NCBI RefSeq assembly: GCF_002812985.1 | Contig: NZ_PGCP01000003.1 | Span: 62,001 to 126,000, forward strand | From: Aeromonas lusitana | GTDB taxonomy: Bacteria > Pseudomonadota > Gammaproteobacteria > Enterobacterales > Aeromonadaceae | Direction of reading: 5' to 3' | DNA: 64,000 bases | Part shown: piece after piece, positions 54,593 through 63,707 of the stretch | Layout: the number at the start of each line of letters is the position of its first letter | Position numbering within the stretch: position 1 is the stretch's first letter | The notes under the pieces: model-generated | Databases searched by the model: none | Told to the model about the DNA's origin: nothing | The model's input: only the letters and a program-made list of their open reading frames with translations | Translations under genes and position numbers: made by a program

Positions 54593-57178
54593 TCAGTGAC
54601 TGAGCGGCTCGATACTCTCGGGATGGAGCACGGCGCCGAATCGCTGCTGTAGAAATTGTACATGGGGATCCTCGGCCAGATCCCGGGCCACCTGCTCGCG
54701 CACCCCAAGGTAGAGGCGATGCTCTATCTCGAGCGGCGTCTCCCGCGCCGGATCCGTGCCCAGGGTGACTTCCACCACCACGGCCTGACCGAACTCGGGG
54801 CCTATGATCTGCGCCAGATCGGCGCGGGCCCGATCGCTCACCAGATGACGCTGCTCGGGTTTGAGGGTCAGCAAGACCCTCTCTCCCTCGCGGGTCATCA
54901 CGGAGTTGATGGCAAGCTGCCGCAGCCGGCCACCGACCCCGGTACGGGCAATCAGCTCAGCCCAGGGATCGCCACAGTTTGCGAGCAAGGAAGAGGGAAT
55001 GAGCCTTGCGACTTCTTCCCCTTCCTCCTGTTCTGCATCCCCTTCCAGCTCGTCCCAGTCGATGGTCTCCATCACCTGGGCCGGCGTGGACGGCTCGCTC
55101 GCGGCGGCTATCTCGGGAGCGGCAATGGGTGCAGGAGGCGAGGTCGGCGCGGTCTTGCTCGCAGGCACCCCATCCAGATCCCAGGGCGGCAGATCGTCCT
55201 GGCTTGGGCTCGTCCTACTCGGCGCACCTGGTGCCTGAGGCGGGGAAACGGGGGCATGCGCGGCAACTTGCGCCGACATCTCGGCGCCATAGCTCTGGCT
55301 CAGGTACTCCTCGTAGTCGCTGCCACTCTCCTCATAGTCATCCAGTGGCGGCATATCCTCGTACCCCAGCGCCACATGCTGTGAACCTGATTGAGGTGCG
55401 GCGGGCTGCCAGGGGGCAGTTTGCTCGACTGGCACTGTTGGCACTGCGCGCGCCGGCGCTTGGGGAGCAGCGGAGATCGGTGCAGGTGCAGCCACCGGCT
55501 TGGTGGGCGTTGCCCGCGGCGCCGCGGCACTGGCTGTGGTGCCGGCGTCGGGGCGCAGGCGGCTGCGCAGCAGATTGCGCTTGCCAAGCAGGCTCTGCAT
55601 GCTCGACGCGGGGGATGGGGCCGACTCGGACGCCATCATCTCGGCCTGCGGCTTCCCGGTTTCAGGGGGGATAGCAGAAGCCTCGACGGGCGCTGTCATC
55701 AACAAGGACTCGGCGACCGTTTCGGGCGTCGGCACCTCCCTTGAAACATCCGCCACCAGCGGCTCGGGCTGCGCCTCATAGCCCATCTGCCGGGCCGCCT
55801 GTAGCAGCTCCTCCTGCTCGGCAAAGAGCGGGGCACTCAGCTCATCAATATCGCTATCCAGCGCCTCATCGGCACCAGCCGGCGCTTGGATGGCTGGCTT
55901 GTCACTCGCAGGGAGAACCCCATCCGGGCTAGGGCTAACGGGGGCAGGCTGACTGGCGGCAGTCACCGCCACAGGGACAGGCTCAGCCCCGCGAGGCTTT
56001 CCCAGGCTGGCCGGTGCAACCCCCATCCCTGCCACGGGTGCCCCCGCCATGGAGACGGGCAAGGCACTCAGGTTGGCGGGGTGCAGCGCCTCGCGGCGCG
56101 GCGAGAAGGCCAGCATGCGCAAACAGGTCATCTCAAGGGCGGTGCGACCATCCGGTGCCCAGGGCAAGTCCTTGCGGCCCCCCAGCACGATTTGATAGCA
56201 CAGTTGCACCTCTTCCGGGCTCATGGCCCCCGCCAGTTGCAGCAGGGCATCGGCATCGGCCCCCTGCTCCTGCACGCTGGCGGGCAGCAGCTGCGCCATG
56301 GCGACCCGATGGAGCAGGGCTTCCAGCTCGGCGTGCAGCTGATCGAAATCCGGCCCCAGGGTGGCGATTTCGGTGATCTTGGCCATGGTCGCCGGGGCGT
56401 CCTGGCGCAAGATGGCTTCCAGCAACTGGTGCAGGTGGTGATGATCGAGCGTCCCCAGCATGGTCAGCACGCTGTCCAGACGCACGCTGCCGTTGCCATG
56501 GGCCAGCGCCTGATCGGTCAGGCTCAGGGCATCGCGCATGCTGCCATCCGCCGCCTTGGCGAGCGCCAGCAAGGCGCGGGGCTCGAACGGCTGACCTTCC
56601 TGATCCAGCACCCATTCCAGTTGCTTGGCGATCTGGCTCTGATCCAGGCTCTTCAGGTGGAACTGCAGGCAGCGGGAGAGAATGGTGATGGGCAGCTTCT
56701 GCGGATCCGTGGTGGCCAGCAGGAACTTCACATAGGGAGGCGGCTCTTCCAGGGTTTTGAGCAGGGCGTTGAAGCTGTGGCGCGACAGCATGTGCACCTC
56801 ATCGATGAGGTACACCTTGAAGCGGCCGCGGGCCGGACGGTACTGGACGTTGTCCAGGAGTTCGCGGGTGTCTTCCACCTTGGTGCGGGACGCCGCATCG
56901 ATCTCCAGCAGATCGACGAAGTTGCCCTGATCGATCTCGCGGCAGGTATCGCAGACGCCGCACGGGTGGCTGCTGATCCCCTGCTCGCAGTTGAGGCTCT
57001 TGGCCAGGATGCGGGCGATGGTGGTCTTGCCAACCCCGCGGGTGCCGCTCAGCAGATAGGCGTGATGGAGCCGCCCCTGATCCAGGGCATTGGTCAAGGC
57101 GGTCAGCACATGTTGCTGGCCAACCACTTGTTCAAACGTATGGGGGCGCCATTTGCGCGCCAGAACCTGATAGCTCAT
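54593..57178 (-). CDS. dnaX: DNA polymerase III tau/gamma subunit
   Basis: An 861-residue clamp-loader ATPase, longer than E. coli tau (643) because of an extended Pro/Ala/Glu-rich linker (about 400-730). The AAA+ core has Walker A GTRGVGKTT (K51), zinc cysteines C64, C73, C76 and C79, and the SRC motif LSRCLQFHL. The C-terminal tau domain (from about 735) binds DnaE and DnaB. No A-AAA-AAG slippery heptamer of the E. coli gamma type is seen. ATG 57178 is chosen from the family start MSYQVLARKWRP; the frame is open 56 codons earlier. Partner HolB is encoded at 4033. Confidence 0.95.
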   Translation of the reverse strand: MSYQVLARKWRPHTFEQVVGQQHVLTALTNALDQGRLHHAYLLSGTRGVGKTTIARILAKSLNCEQGISSHPCGVCDTCREIDQGNFVDLLEIDAASRTKVEDTRELLDNVQYRPARGRFKVYLIDEVHMLSRHSFNALLKTLEEPPPYVKFLLATTDPQKLPITILSRCLQFHLKSLDQSQIAKQLEWVLDQEGQPFEPRALLALAKAADGSMRDALSLTDQALAHGNGSVRLDSVLTMLGTLDHHHLHQLLEAILRQDAPATMAKITEIATLGPDFDQLHAELEALLHRVAMAQLLPASVQEQGADADALLQLAGAMSPEEVQLCYQIVLGGRKDLPWAPDGRTALEMTCLRMLAFSPRREALHPANLSALPVSMAGAPVAGMGVAPASLGKPRGAEPVPVAVTAASQPAPVSPSPDGVLPASDKPAIQAPAGADEALDSDIDELSAPLFAEQEELLQAARQMGYEAQPEPLVADVSREVPTPETVAESLLMTAPVEASAIPPETGKPQAEMMASESAPSPASSMQSLLGKRNLLRSRLRPDAGTTASAAAPRATPTKPVAAPAPISAAPQAPARAVPTVPVEQTAPWQPAAPQSGSQHVALGYEDMPPLDDYEESGSDYEEYLSQSYGAEMSAQVAAHAPVSPPQAPGAPSRTSPSQDDLPPWDLDGVPASKTAPTSPPAPIAAPEIAAASEPSTPAQVMETIDWDELEGDAEQEEGEEVARLIPSSLLANCGDPWAELIARTGVGGRLRQLAINSVMTREGERVLLTLKPEQRHLVSDRARADLAQIIGPEFGQAVVVEVTLGTDPARETPLEIEHRLYLGVREQVARDLAEDPHVQFLQQRFGAVLHPESIEPLSH

Positions 57179-57358
57179 AGATCTCGATGCTGGAAGACGA
57201 GGCATTGAGCCGGATGCTAACACAAATGCGGGGCGGGCTGTATGGGCGAAGGGCCGTCTTGGGAGGGATCGCTGGATTTTCAAACCGATGCCCGTTCGGG
57301 CACCGGTTTGCGGCAGATGAGAGGTTGACGAGGCCCCGTCATCCACCGGATAGGCGGC

Positions 57359-57904
57359 TTACTCGCCCGCGAGCTCGACCAGGGAGACCACCTTGACGCC
57401 AGCGGCGGTCAGGCGGGCATCACCACCGAGGGACGGCAGGGAGATGATGAAGGCGGCATCGGCCACTTCACCACCGGCGCGGCGGATAAGCTTGACGGTG
57501 GCATCGACGGTGCCGCCGGTGGCCAGCAGATCGTCGACGACCAGCACCTTGTCACCGGGGACTATGGCGTCGGTGTGCAGTTGCAGGGTGTCGGTACCGT
57601 ATTCGAGGGCATAGGACTCCTCGATGACGGCGCGGGGCAGCTTGCCTGGTTTGCGCACCGGCACGAAGCCGAGGCCCATGGCGAACGCAACCGGAGCGCC
57701 GAAGATGAAGCCACGGGCTTCGGTGCCGACGATCTTGGTGATCCCTTGATCACGATAATGCTCAGCCAGCAGATCGATGGTGGCCTTGAAGGCCTCGGCA
57801 TTCTCGATAAGGCTGGTGATGTCGCGAAACAGGATGCCCGGCTTCGGGTAGTCGGGAATGGTCTTGATGCTCGCTTCGATAAACTTCAGGGTATCCGGAT
57901 TCAT
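57359..57904 (-). CDS. apt: Adenine phosphoribosyltransferase
   Basis: A 181-residue enzyme that makes AMP from adenine and PRPP, close to the E. coli length (183). The PRPP-binding motif [13 protein letters not shown] and the segments [12 protein letters not shown] and RKPGKLP are characteristic. It is followed by dnaX on the same strand, 180 bases away, as in E. coli (apt-dnaX-ybaB). The ribosome-binding site before ATG 57904 is weak. A terminator of the upstream ybaN gene lies just before it. Confidence 0.95.
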   Translation of the reverse strand: MNPDTLKFIEASIKTIPDYPKPGILFRDITSLIENAEAFKATIDLLAEHYRDQGITKIVGTEARGFIFGAPVAFAMGLGFVPVRKPGKLPRAVIEESYALEYGTDTLQLHTDAIVPGDKVLVVDDLLATGGTVDATVKLIRRAGGEVADAAFIISLPSLGGDARLTAAGVKVVSLVELAGE

Positions 57905-57965
57905 TATTTGATCGCTTATTTTTTGAGCCCAGTTGTGGCGTCTCATCTGATGTCGCCAGGGGGCA

Positions 57966-57998
57966 ATAAAAAGGCCCGTCACGCAAAAATGACGGGCC
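57966..57998 (-). terminator. ybaN terminator
   Basis: GGCCCGTCA and its complement form a 9-bp stem with an 8-base loop, then five Ts on the minus strand. Confidence 0.88.
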
Positions 57999-58035
57999 GA
58001 CTCCATAGCATTATTGCTGCAATAGCTTAGGGATT

Positions 58036-58413
58036 TCACTTCTCCATTGCAACTGGCTCCAGCACCGGCAGACGCATTAACCAGGTGAGCAGGATCACCA
58101 TTATGGCAACGAGCAGCAGCCGTACCCAGGGCATGGGCACCACCAGCAGCGACACCGAGAAGGAGATCAGGATGAAGATGATGGCCCGGCGCCTGGCATG
58201 GCGACGGATGCCGCGATACTGCTGCCAATCAACGATGGGGGGACCAAACCAGGGGTGAGCCAGCAGCCAGCGATGGAAACGGGGGGACGAGCGGGCAAAC
58301 AGCGCCGCCGCCAGCAACATGAAGGGGGTGGTTGGCAGCAGTGGCAACACGATTCCGACGATCCCAGTGGCAAAGGCCAACCAGCCAAGGGCCATCAAAC
58401 ACCAACGCTTCAT
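58036..58413 (-). CDS. ybaN: YbaN (DUF454) inner membrane protein
   Basis: A 125-residue DUF454 protein with three or four membrane segments: [29 protein letters not shown] near the N-terminus and a pair at the C-terminus. The segment [20 protein letters not shown] is the family signature. Function is unknown. It lies upstream of apt as in E. coli (ybaN-apt). The start ATG 58413 follows GGAG at five bases. Confidence 0.9.
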   Translation of the reverse strand: MKRWCLMALGWLAFATGIVGIVLPLLPTTPFMLLAAALFARSSPRFHRWLLAHPWFGPPIVDWQQYRGIRRHARRRAIIFILISFSVSLLVVPMPWVRLLLVAIMVILLTWLMRLPVLEPVAMEK

Positions 58414-58564
58414 CAGGACTCCGGTACAATACATCTTTCCCTAGCCTAGCAGACTTGCCCCCTCCCCCGACAGCGCCGCGATGGACTGCGAACGCTGTCT
58501 GCGCGTTATCTAGGCGCTAAGTACGTTACACTCCACGGGAGTCCGATTTACCCTGGGTACAAAG

Positions 58565-58594
58565 CTGACCGCTCGACTTACATCCCTCTACCAT
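58565..58594 (+). promoter_or_regulatory. dusC promoter copy 1 (degenerate)
   Basis: CTGACC and TACCAT are 18 bp apart. The -10 ends 40 bases before an upstream ATG (58634), the same distance as in the two other copies. It is the most diverged copy. Confidence 0.4.
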
Positions 58595-58698
58595 CTCACT
58601 TCTTTTTTGACCCCCATCCTGCCGGGTCCAGTTATGCGCGTTATCTCGACGCCCCCCATGCAGGGCATGCCGGATATGCACTCCTGCTGGCGCAACAG

Positions 58699-58727
58699 CT
58701 GACATCTGCCCCCGTTGCCACTAGAAT
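58699..58727 (+). promoter_or_regulatory. dusC promoter copy 2
   Basis: CTGACA and TAGAAT are 17 bp apart, 40 bases before the copy B ATG (58767). Confidence 0.5.
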
Positions 58728-58830
58728 CTCACCTCTTTCTTGGCTTCCATCTCTGCGGTACCGGTTATGGGCGTTATCTCGACGCCCCCATGCAGATCGG
58801 GCCGGATATGCACTCCTGCTGGCGCAACAG

Positions 58831-58859
58831 CTGACATCTGCCCCCGTTGCCACTACAAT
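58831..58859 (+). promoter_or_regulatory. dusC promoter copy 3 (proximal)
   Basis: CTGACA and TACAAT are 17 bp apart, one mismatch each from consensus, 40 bases before the dusC ATG (58899). It is the best of the three. Confidence 0.6.
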
Positions 58860-58898
58860 CTCGCCTCTTTCTTGGCTTCCATCTCTGCGGTACCGGTT

Positions 58899-59843
58899 AT
58901 GCGCGTTATTTTGGCCCCCATGCAGGGGGTGCTGGATCACCTGATGCGGGAGGTACTCACCTCCGTCAACGATTACGACCTCTGCGTCAGCGAATTTATC
59001 CGGGTCGTCGATCAGCTGTTGCCCGCCAAGGTGTTCTATCGCCTCTGCCCCGAACTGCGCCAGGATGGCAAGACCCGTGCCGGCACCCCGGTGCGGGTGC
59101 AACTGCTGGGCCAGCACCCTGAGTGGCTGGCCGAGAACGCGGTGCGCGCCATCGAACTCGGCTCCCCGGGGGTCGATCTCAACTTCGGCTGCCCCGCCCC
59201 CACGGTCAACAAGAGCAAGGGTGGCGCCGTGCTGCTCAAGGAGCCCGAGACCATCTATCGCATCGTCAAGGCGGTGCGCGAAGCCGTGCCTGCCCACCTG
59301 CCGGTCAGCGCCAAGATCCGCCTCGGTTACGATGACAAGGAGCTCTATCTGGACAACGCCCAGGCCGTGTATCAGGCGGGCGCCTGTGAGCTCGCGGTAC
59401 ACGCTCGCACCAAGCGGGAAGGCTACAAGGCGCCGGCCCATTGGGAGTACGTGGATGCCATTCGCCGCGCCCTGCCCATTCCGGTCACCGCCAACGGCGA
59501 GATCTGGGATCACCAGGATGCCCTCAAGTGCGCCCAGGTTTCCGGCTGCGATGCGCTCATGGTGGGTCGCGGCGCCATCTCCTTGCCCAACCTCGCCAAC
59601 GTGATGAAGACCGGCTGCGCCCACATGAGCTGGGCCGAAGTGCTGCACCTGATGGTGAACTATACCGAGCAGGACTTGGCGAGCGAGAAGGCCGACTACT
59701 ATCCCAGCCGGATCAAACAGTGGTTCAGTTACCTCAAGCGCGAATATCCTGAGGCCGACGTGTTATTTCGGGATATTCGTCTGCACAAGGAGACAGGACC
59801 TATTCGGGAAGCCCTGCTGCAAGCCGCGAAAACTGTGAGCTAA
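58899..59843 (+). CDS. dusC: tRNA-dihydrouridine(16) synthase
   Basis: A 314-residue FMN enzyme that reduces U16 in tRNA, matching DusC (E. coli 315). Segments: MRVILAPMQGVLDHLMREVL, the catalytic cysteine in NFGCPAPTVN, RVQLLGQHPEWLAEN, ITANGEIWD-type motif (VTANGEIWDHQD) and MVGRGAISLPN. The frame is open for 53 codons upstream through the tandem repeat, but ATG 58899 is the family start. The open upstream frame means a start at copy B (58767) would add 44 residues. Transcription probably comes from several duplicated promoters. Confidence 0.94.
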   Translation: MRVILAPMQGVLDHLMREVLTSVNDYDLCVSEFIRVVDQLLPAKVFYRLCPELRQDGKTRAGTPVRVQLLGQHPEWLAENAVRAIELGSPGVDLNFGCPAPTVNKSKGGAVLLKEPETIYRIVKAVREAVPAHLPVSAKIRLGYDDKELYLDNAQAVYQAGACELAVHARTKREGYKAPAHWEYVDAIRRALPIPVTANGEIWDHQDALKCAQVSGCDALMVGRGAISLPNLANVMKTGCAHMSWAEVLHLMVNYTEQDLASEKADYYPSRIKQWFSYLKREYPEADVLFRDIRLHKETGPIREALLQAAKTVS

Positions 59844-59930
59844 CCGACCTTTACTTGACTCATGTCATCTTGATAATCCGCGCATTTCCCTATACTGGCC
59901 GAGTTTTATCATCCGTCTTTGGGGGCCAGT

Positions 59931-60308
59931 GTGTGTGAAATGACGCAAGCCCAGTTAGCCGAATGGCGTGATCGCCTGCAAGCAGACTGGGCGCAAGTAA
60001 GAGAAGAGCTGATTGCCCAGCTCAAGGCCAGCCGACGGGACGAATGGGCGGAAAAGGTGGGGCATTGCGAGCGGGATCAGCTAGTTGATCTGACCAGCCG
60101 ACTCGATCTGCCGAAGGTGGAGCAGTGCGTGGCGCGGCTCAAGCGCATCGATGCCGCCCTCTGCCAGATGGACTTGGGCCTCTATGGCCTCTGCTCCGAC
60201 TGTGAGGAGCCGCTCGCCATCGATCAACTCGAGCAGGATCCCACCCTGCAACGCTGCCCGCGCTGTGAGGCACGTTATCGCAAGGGTTTCCACGCCCACG
60301 AACTCTGA
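59931..60308 (+). CDS. DksA/TraR-type C4 zinc finger protein
   Basis: A protein of about 125 residues with a helical N-terminal part (coiled coil about 10-85) and a C4 zinc finger near the end: CSDCEEPLAI and CPRCEARYRKG. This is the DksA/TraR fold; it is shorter than DksA and lacks the DxxDxA tip pattern, so a DksA-like effect on RNA polymerase with ppGpp is possible but not shown. No ATG gives a good start: GTG 59931 lies six bases after GGGGG, while ATG 59940 is too far from it. It follows dusC by about 87 bases. A terminator lies 150 bases downstream. Confidence 0.85.
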   Translation: MCEMTQAQLAEWRDRLQADWAQVREELIAQLKASRRDEWAEKVGHCERDQLVDLTSRLDLPKVEQCVARLKRIDAALCQMDLGLYGLCSDCEEPLAIDQLEQDPTLQRCPRCEARYRKGFHAHEL

Positions 60309-60616
60309 TGGGGCACCCGTTGTGCCCCTCATGATCTTATCTATTTAGTCCGACCTCCCTCCCCCAGCACCCGTTGCCACCTCTTCAGCAGCACCTCTGT
60401 TTGGATATTCAATCTCCTACAGTCGACACAACTGCTATTGATAGATATGGCAATACAAAAGGGAAGCCAGAGGCTTCCCTTTTAATCGTTTCTTTGCCTG
60501 GTACAGGGCGGGGCTGAGGTCCCGGACACATAAGTCCGTGACTCAAGCTTCGTCAGTCATACCCCGCTTTCCCGGGGCATGCTGGCACCCGTTCGGCCAG
60601 TGGCGGCTGATGAGTT
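60309..60616. other. Intergenic region between the DksA-like gene and rnd
   Basis: A 308-base gap between convergent genes. It holds the terminator at 60457-60483 and a small hairpin CCCCG/CGGGG at 60560-60575. No gene is seen. Confidence 0.5.
60457..60483. terminator. Bidirectional terminator
   Basis: AAAAGGGAAGCC and its complement form a 12-bp stem with a 3-base loop, with As and Ts on the two sides. Confidence 0.85.
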
Positions 60617-61729
60617 CTACTGGGCCAGCAGGTGACCCACCAGCTCATTGCGCCAGCCTTGCAGCAGCATGGGCTTGTCGGCGCGGGCGCGCTCCTCGTC
60701 ATTCATGCGCCAGCTCCAGGTGAAGTACTGGTGAATGATCTTCTTGCTCGCCACCAGCTCAGGGGGGATGTTGCTGGCCTTGGCCTTCTCTTCCACCATG
60801 CCCTTGATGCGCTTGAGCTCCGCCTTGTACTGGGGGTAGTCCACCAGGCGGCGAATGGGCTCGGGCCAGCTTTCCGGCGCGCTCTGCTGGGCGGCAGCAA
60901 CGATATCCAGCATCCTCTTGCCGTGGATCTTGATCTCGATCGGGGCCAGACCCAGCTCGTTGAGGTCGCGCAGGGAGGTGGGCTTGCGCTCCGCCACCTT
61001 GAACAGGTGCAGCTCCTTGACCACGAAGTTCAGGGCCAGATCCCGGCGCACCGCCTCTTGCTGGCGCCAGGCGGCCAGCTCGCGCAGGATGGCGAGTTCG
61101 CGCCGTCCCAGCTGCCAGGCGTTGATGATCTCAAGATAAGCCTGACGGGGATCGCTGCCCTGGGTCTTGCGGGCGCAGTGGTTCTGGCACTCCTGTTCGA
61201 ACCAGGCCTGCTTGCCGCTCTCTTGCAGCTGCGCCATCACCTTGGTGTAGAGCGGCATCAGATAGAAGACATCGGCGGCCGCGTATTCCAGCTGACGGGC
61301 GGTCAGCGGGCGGGCCAGCCAGTCGGTGCGCGCCTGATCTTTTTCAAGGGCCACCCCGAGAAACTCCTGCACCAGGGCGCCGAAGCCCACGGATACGCCG
61401 TGGCCGAGGAAGGCGGCCGCCAGCTGGGTGTCGTGCATCAGGTTGGGCAGATGACCCGCCTGATGCTGGATGAGCTCCAGATCCTCGCCGGAGGCGTGCA
61501 AGATGGCCACCTGCCCCGCCCGGCCGAGACGCTGCCAGAGCCCGGACAAATCCAGGGTCAGAGGATCCAGCAGAGCCAGCTGATGACCGTCATAGATCTG
61601 GAACAGACCGAGCTGGGGATAATAGGTACGGGTGCGAACGAATTCGGTATCGATGGCCAGGGGAACGTCGGCCAGGGAAGCCAGATACCGTTCCAGTTCG
61701 GCTTGCTGTGAAATGAGTTGATATTGCAT
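60617..61729 (-). CDS. rnd: Ribonuclease D
   Basis: A 370-residue 3'-5' exoribonuclease of the DEDDy type that trims tRNA 3' ends. The first catalytic pair is D27 and E29 (AIDTEFVRTRTYYP), followed by the DEDDy motifs HASGEDLEL, MHDTQLAAAFLG and YAAADVFYLM, then one or two HRDC domains (about 205-370). Length equals that of E. coli Rnd (375). It is downstream of fadD on the same strand with a terminator between, the fadD-rnd order of E. coli. Confidence 0.96.
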   Translation of the reverse strand: MQYQLISQQAELERYLASLADVPLAIDTEFVRTRTYYPQLGLFQIYDGHQLALLDPLTLDLSGLWQRLGRAGQVAILHASGEDLELIQHQAGHLPNLMHDTQLAAAFLGHGVSVGFGALVQEFLGVALEKDQARTDWLARPLTARQLEYAAADVFYLMPLYTKVMAQLQESGKQAWFEQECQNHCARKTQGSDPRQAYLEIINAWQLGRRELAILRELAAWRQQEAVRRDLALNFVVKELHLFKVAERKPTSLRDLNELGLAPIEIKIHGKRMLDIVAAAQQSAPESWPEPIRRLVDYPQYKAELKRIKGMVEEKAKASNIPPELVASKKIIHQYFTWSWRMNDEERARADKPMLLQGWRNELVGHLLAQ

Positions 61730-61782
61730 CTATACCTGCACCTTGGTCGAAGATAAGGGTCGAAGTTCGGAGCCCAAAAAAG

Positions 61783-61810
61783 AAAAAACCGTGGGCTGAC
61801 CCACGGTTTT
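61783..61810 (-). terminator. fadD terminator
   Basis: An 11-bp stem (AAAACCGTGGG and complement), 4-base loop and six Ts on the minus strand. Confidence 0.9.
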
Positions 61811-61833
61811 GCATGACATCAGCTGTCTGCCCG

Positions 61834-63525
61834 CTACTGCTTCGCAATCTCCTCGTCGCGCAGCACGCGGCGCAGGATCTTGCCCACATTGGTCTTGGGA
61901 AGTTCGTCACGAAATTCTACCAGTTTCGGTACCTTATAGGCAGTCAGATGTTTGCGGCAGTGGGCAATTATCTCGTCCTCCTGCAGCTTTGCATCTTTCT
62001 TGACCACGAAGATCTTCACCAGCTCGCCGGACACCTTGTGGGGCACCCCCACGGCGGCCACTTCCAGCACCTTGGGATGCAGGGCCACCACGTCTTCGAT
62101 CTCGTTCGGATAGACGTTGAAGCCGGAGACCAAAATCATGTCCTTCTTGCGATCGACGATCTTGAAGAAACCCTGCTCGTCGCACACAGCGATGTCACCG
62201 GTACAGAGCCAGCCATCCTGCATCACCTCGGCGGTGGCTTCCGGCCGCTGCCAGTAGCCGGTCATCACCTGGGGGCCACGCACCTGCATCTCACCGGGGG
62301 CGCCGAGCTCTGTGATCACAACGCCCTTGTCATCCACCAGACGGATCTCGGTGGAGCAGACCGGCAGACCGATGGAGCCGTTGTAGTCCACCAGATCGTA
62401 GGGACAGACGCTCACCAGGGGCGAGCATTCGGTCAGGCCATAGCCTTCCAGCAGCGGGGTCTCGGTCAGCGCTTTCCACTGCTCGGCCACCGCCCGCTGC
62501 ACCGCCATGCCGCCGCCTATGGTGAGCTTGAGGCGGGAGAAGTCCATGTTCTGGAATTCGCCGTTGTTGACCAGGGCGTTGAACAGGGTGTTGACCCCTG
62601 TGATGCAGGTGAAGGGGTACTTCTTGATCTCTTTGACAAAGCCCGGGATGTCGCGGGGGTTGCTGATGAGCAGGTTGTAGCCGCCGAGGCGCATGAACAG
62701 CAGGCAGTTCACGGTCAGGGCGAACACGTGGTAGAGCGGCAGCGCGGTGACCACGAACTCCTTGCCCTTCTCCAGCACGGGGCCATAGACGCCGAGGCAC
62801 TGCTCGACGTTGGCAATCATGTTGCGGTGGGTCAGCATGGCGCCCTTGGAGAGACCCGTGGTGCCCCCCGTGTATTGCAGGAAGGCGATGTCCTGATTGC
62901 TGATCTCCGGCTTGATGTACTGCAGGTAGCGGCCCTTGGCCAGGGCCTGGCGCATGGTGCTGGCGTGGGGCAGGTTGTATTTGGGCACCAGCTTCTTGAC
63001 GTATTTCACCACGAAGTTGACGAGCGTGCCCTTGGCCAGCCCCAGGTTATCCCCCATCCGGGTCAAGATCACGTGCTTGACCGGGGTGTCGTAGACCACT
63101 TTTTCCAGGGTATGGGCGAAGTTGGAGACGATGACGATGGCCTTGGCACCTGAGTCTTTGAGCTGATGTTCCAGCTCCCGCGGGGTATAGAGGGGGTTGA
63201 CGTTCACCACCGTCATGCCGGCGCGCAAGATGCCAAACACGGCGATGGGGTATTGCAGCAGGTTCGGCATCATCACCGCCACCCGATCACCCTTGGCGAG
63301 CTTGAGCTCGTTTTGCAGGTAGGCGGCGAAGGCGCGGGACTGCTCCTCCAGCCGGCGATAGGTGATGGTCTGCCCCATGTTGACGAAGGCGGGCTGATCG
63401 GCAAACTGGGTCACCGACTCCTCGAACATCTCGACCAGAGAGCCGTATTGGTCTGGATTGATCTCGGCGGGGACCCCTTCCGGATAACGTTTCAGCCAGA
63501 CTTTTTCCACGAACTTCTCCTGCAT
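61834..63525 (-). CDS. fadD: Long-chain fatty acid-CoA ligase
   Basis: A 563-residue adenylate-forming enzyme (E. coli 561). The AMP-binding motif [14 protein letters not shown] and the FadD signature ([31 protein letters not shown]) are complete, and the C-terminal lysine lies in [11 protein letters not shown]. It activates imported fatty acids at the inner membrane for beta-oxidation. ATG 63525 follows AGGTG; the frame opens 15 codons earlier. FadR and ArcA control this gene in E. coli, but I could not find a clear FadR palindrome upstream here. Confidence 0.96.
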   Translation of the reverse strand: MQEKFVEKVWLKRYPEGVPAEINPDQYGSLVEMFEESVTQFADQPAFVNMGQTITYRRLEEQSRAFAAYLQNELKLAKGDRVAVMMPNLLQYPIAVFGILRAGMTVVNVNPLYTPRELEHQLKDSGAKAIVIVSNFAHTLEKVVYDTPVKHVILTRMGDNLGLAKGTLVNFVVKYVKKLVPKYNLPHASTMRQALAKGRYLQYIKPEISNQDIAFLQYTGGTTGLSKGAMLTHRNMIANVEQCLGVYGPVLEKGKEFVVTALPLYHVFALTVNCLLFMRLGGYNLLISNPRDIPGFVKEIKKYPFTCITGVNTLFNALVNNGEFQNMDFSRLKLTIGGGMAVQRAVAEQWKALTETPLLEGYGLTECSPLVSVCPYDLVDYNGSIGLPVCSTEIRLVDDKGVVITELGAPGEMQVRGPQVMTGYWQRPEATAEVMQDGWLCTGDIAVCDEQGFFKIVDRKKDMILVSGFNVYPNEIEDVVALHPKVLEVAAVGVPHKVSGELVKIFVVKKDAKLQEDEIIAHCRKHLTAYKVPKLVEFRDELPKTNVGKILRRVLRDEEIAKQ

Positions 63526-63707
63526 AACTAGCACCTGTGCGCTCACTGTGTTGCCTCCGTCCCTGTCCACATCAATTTCAATCAGTTGTTTTAAGCTTGA
63601 GCTCTAGTGTCGCCATATTTACATAAGGCAACATCGATTAACAGCAAATTAACAACGAGAAAGTGTGAGGGAGAAAGCAAACCTGAAATGATGTAAAGCC
63701 GCCGATC

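Larger units (their letters stand above)
58634..58952. repeat. Tandem duplication of the dusC promoter and start
   Basis: A unit of 132-133 bp occurs in tandem: copy A starts at ATG 58634, copy B at ATG 58767, and the third is the true dusC start at 58899. Copies A and B are nearly identical over their whole length. Each ATG is followed by a variant of the first codons of dusC (ATGCGCGTTAT, then CCCCCATGCAG). The homology ends shortly after the 14th codon of dusC. Confidence 0.88.

Noticed and set aside
63526-63707. Searched for a FadR operator upstream of fadD
   Set aside because: No convincing palindrome of the known FadR type was found in this gap.
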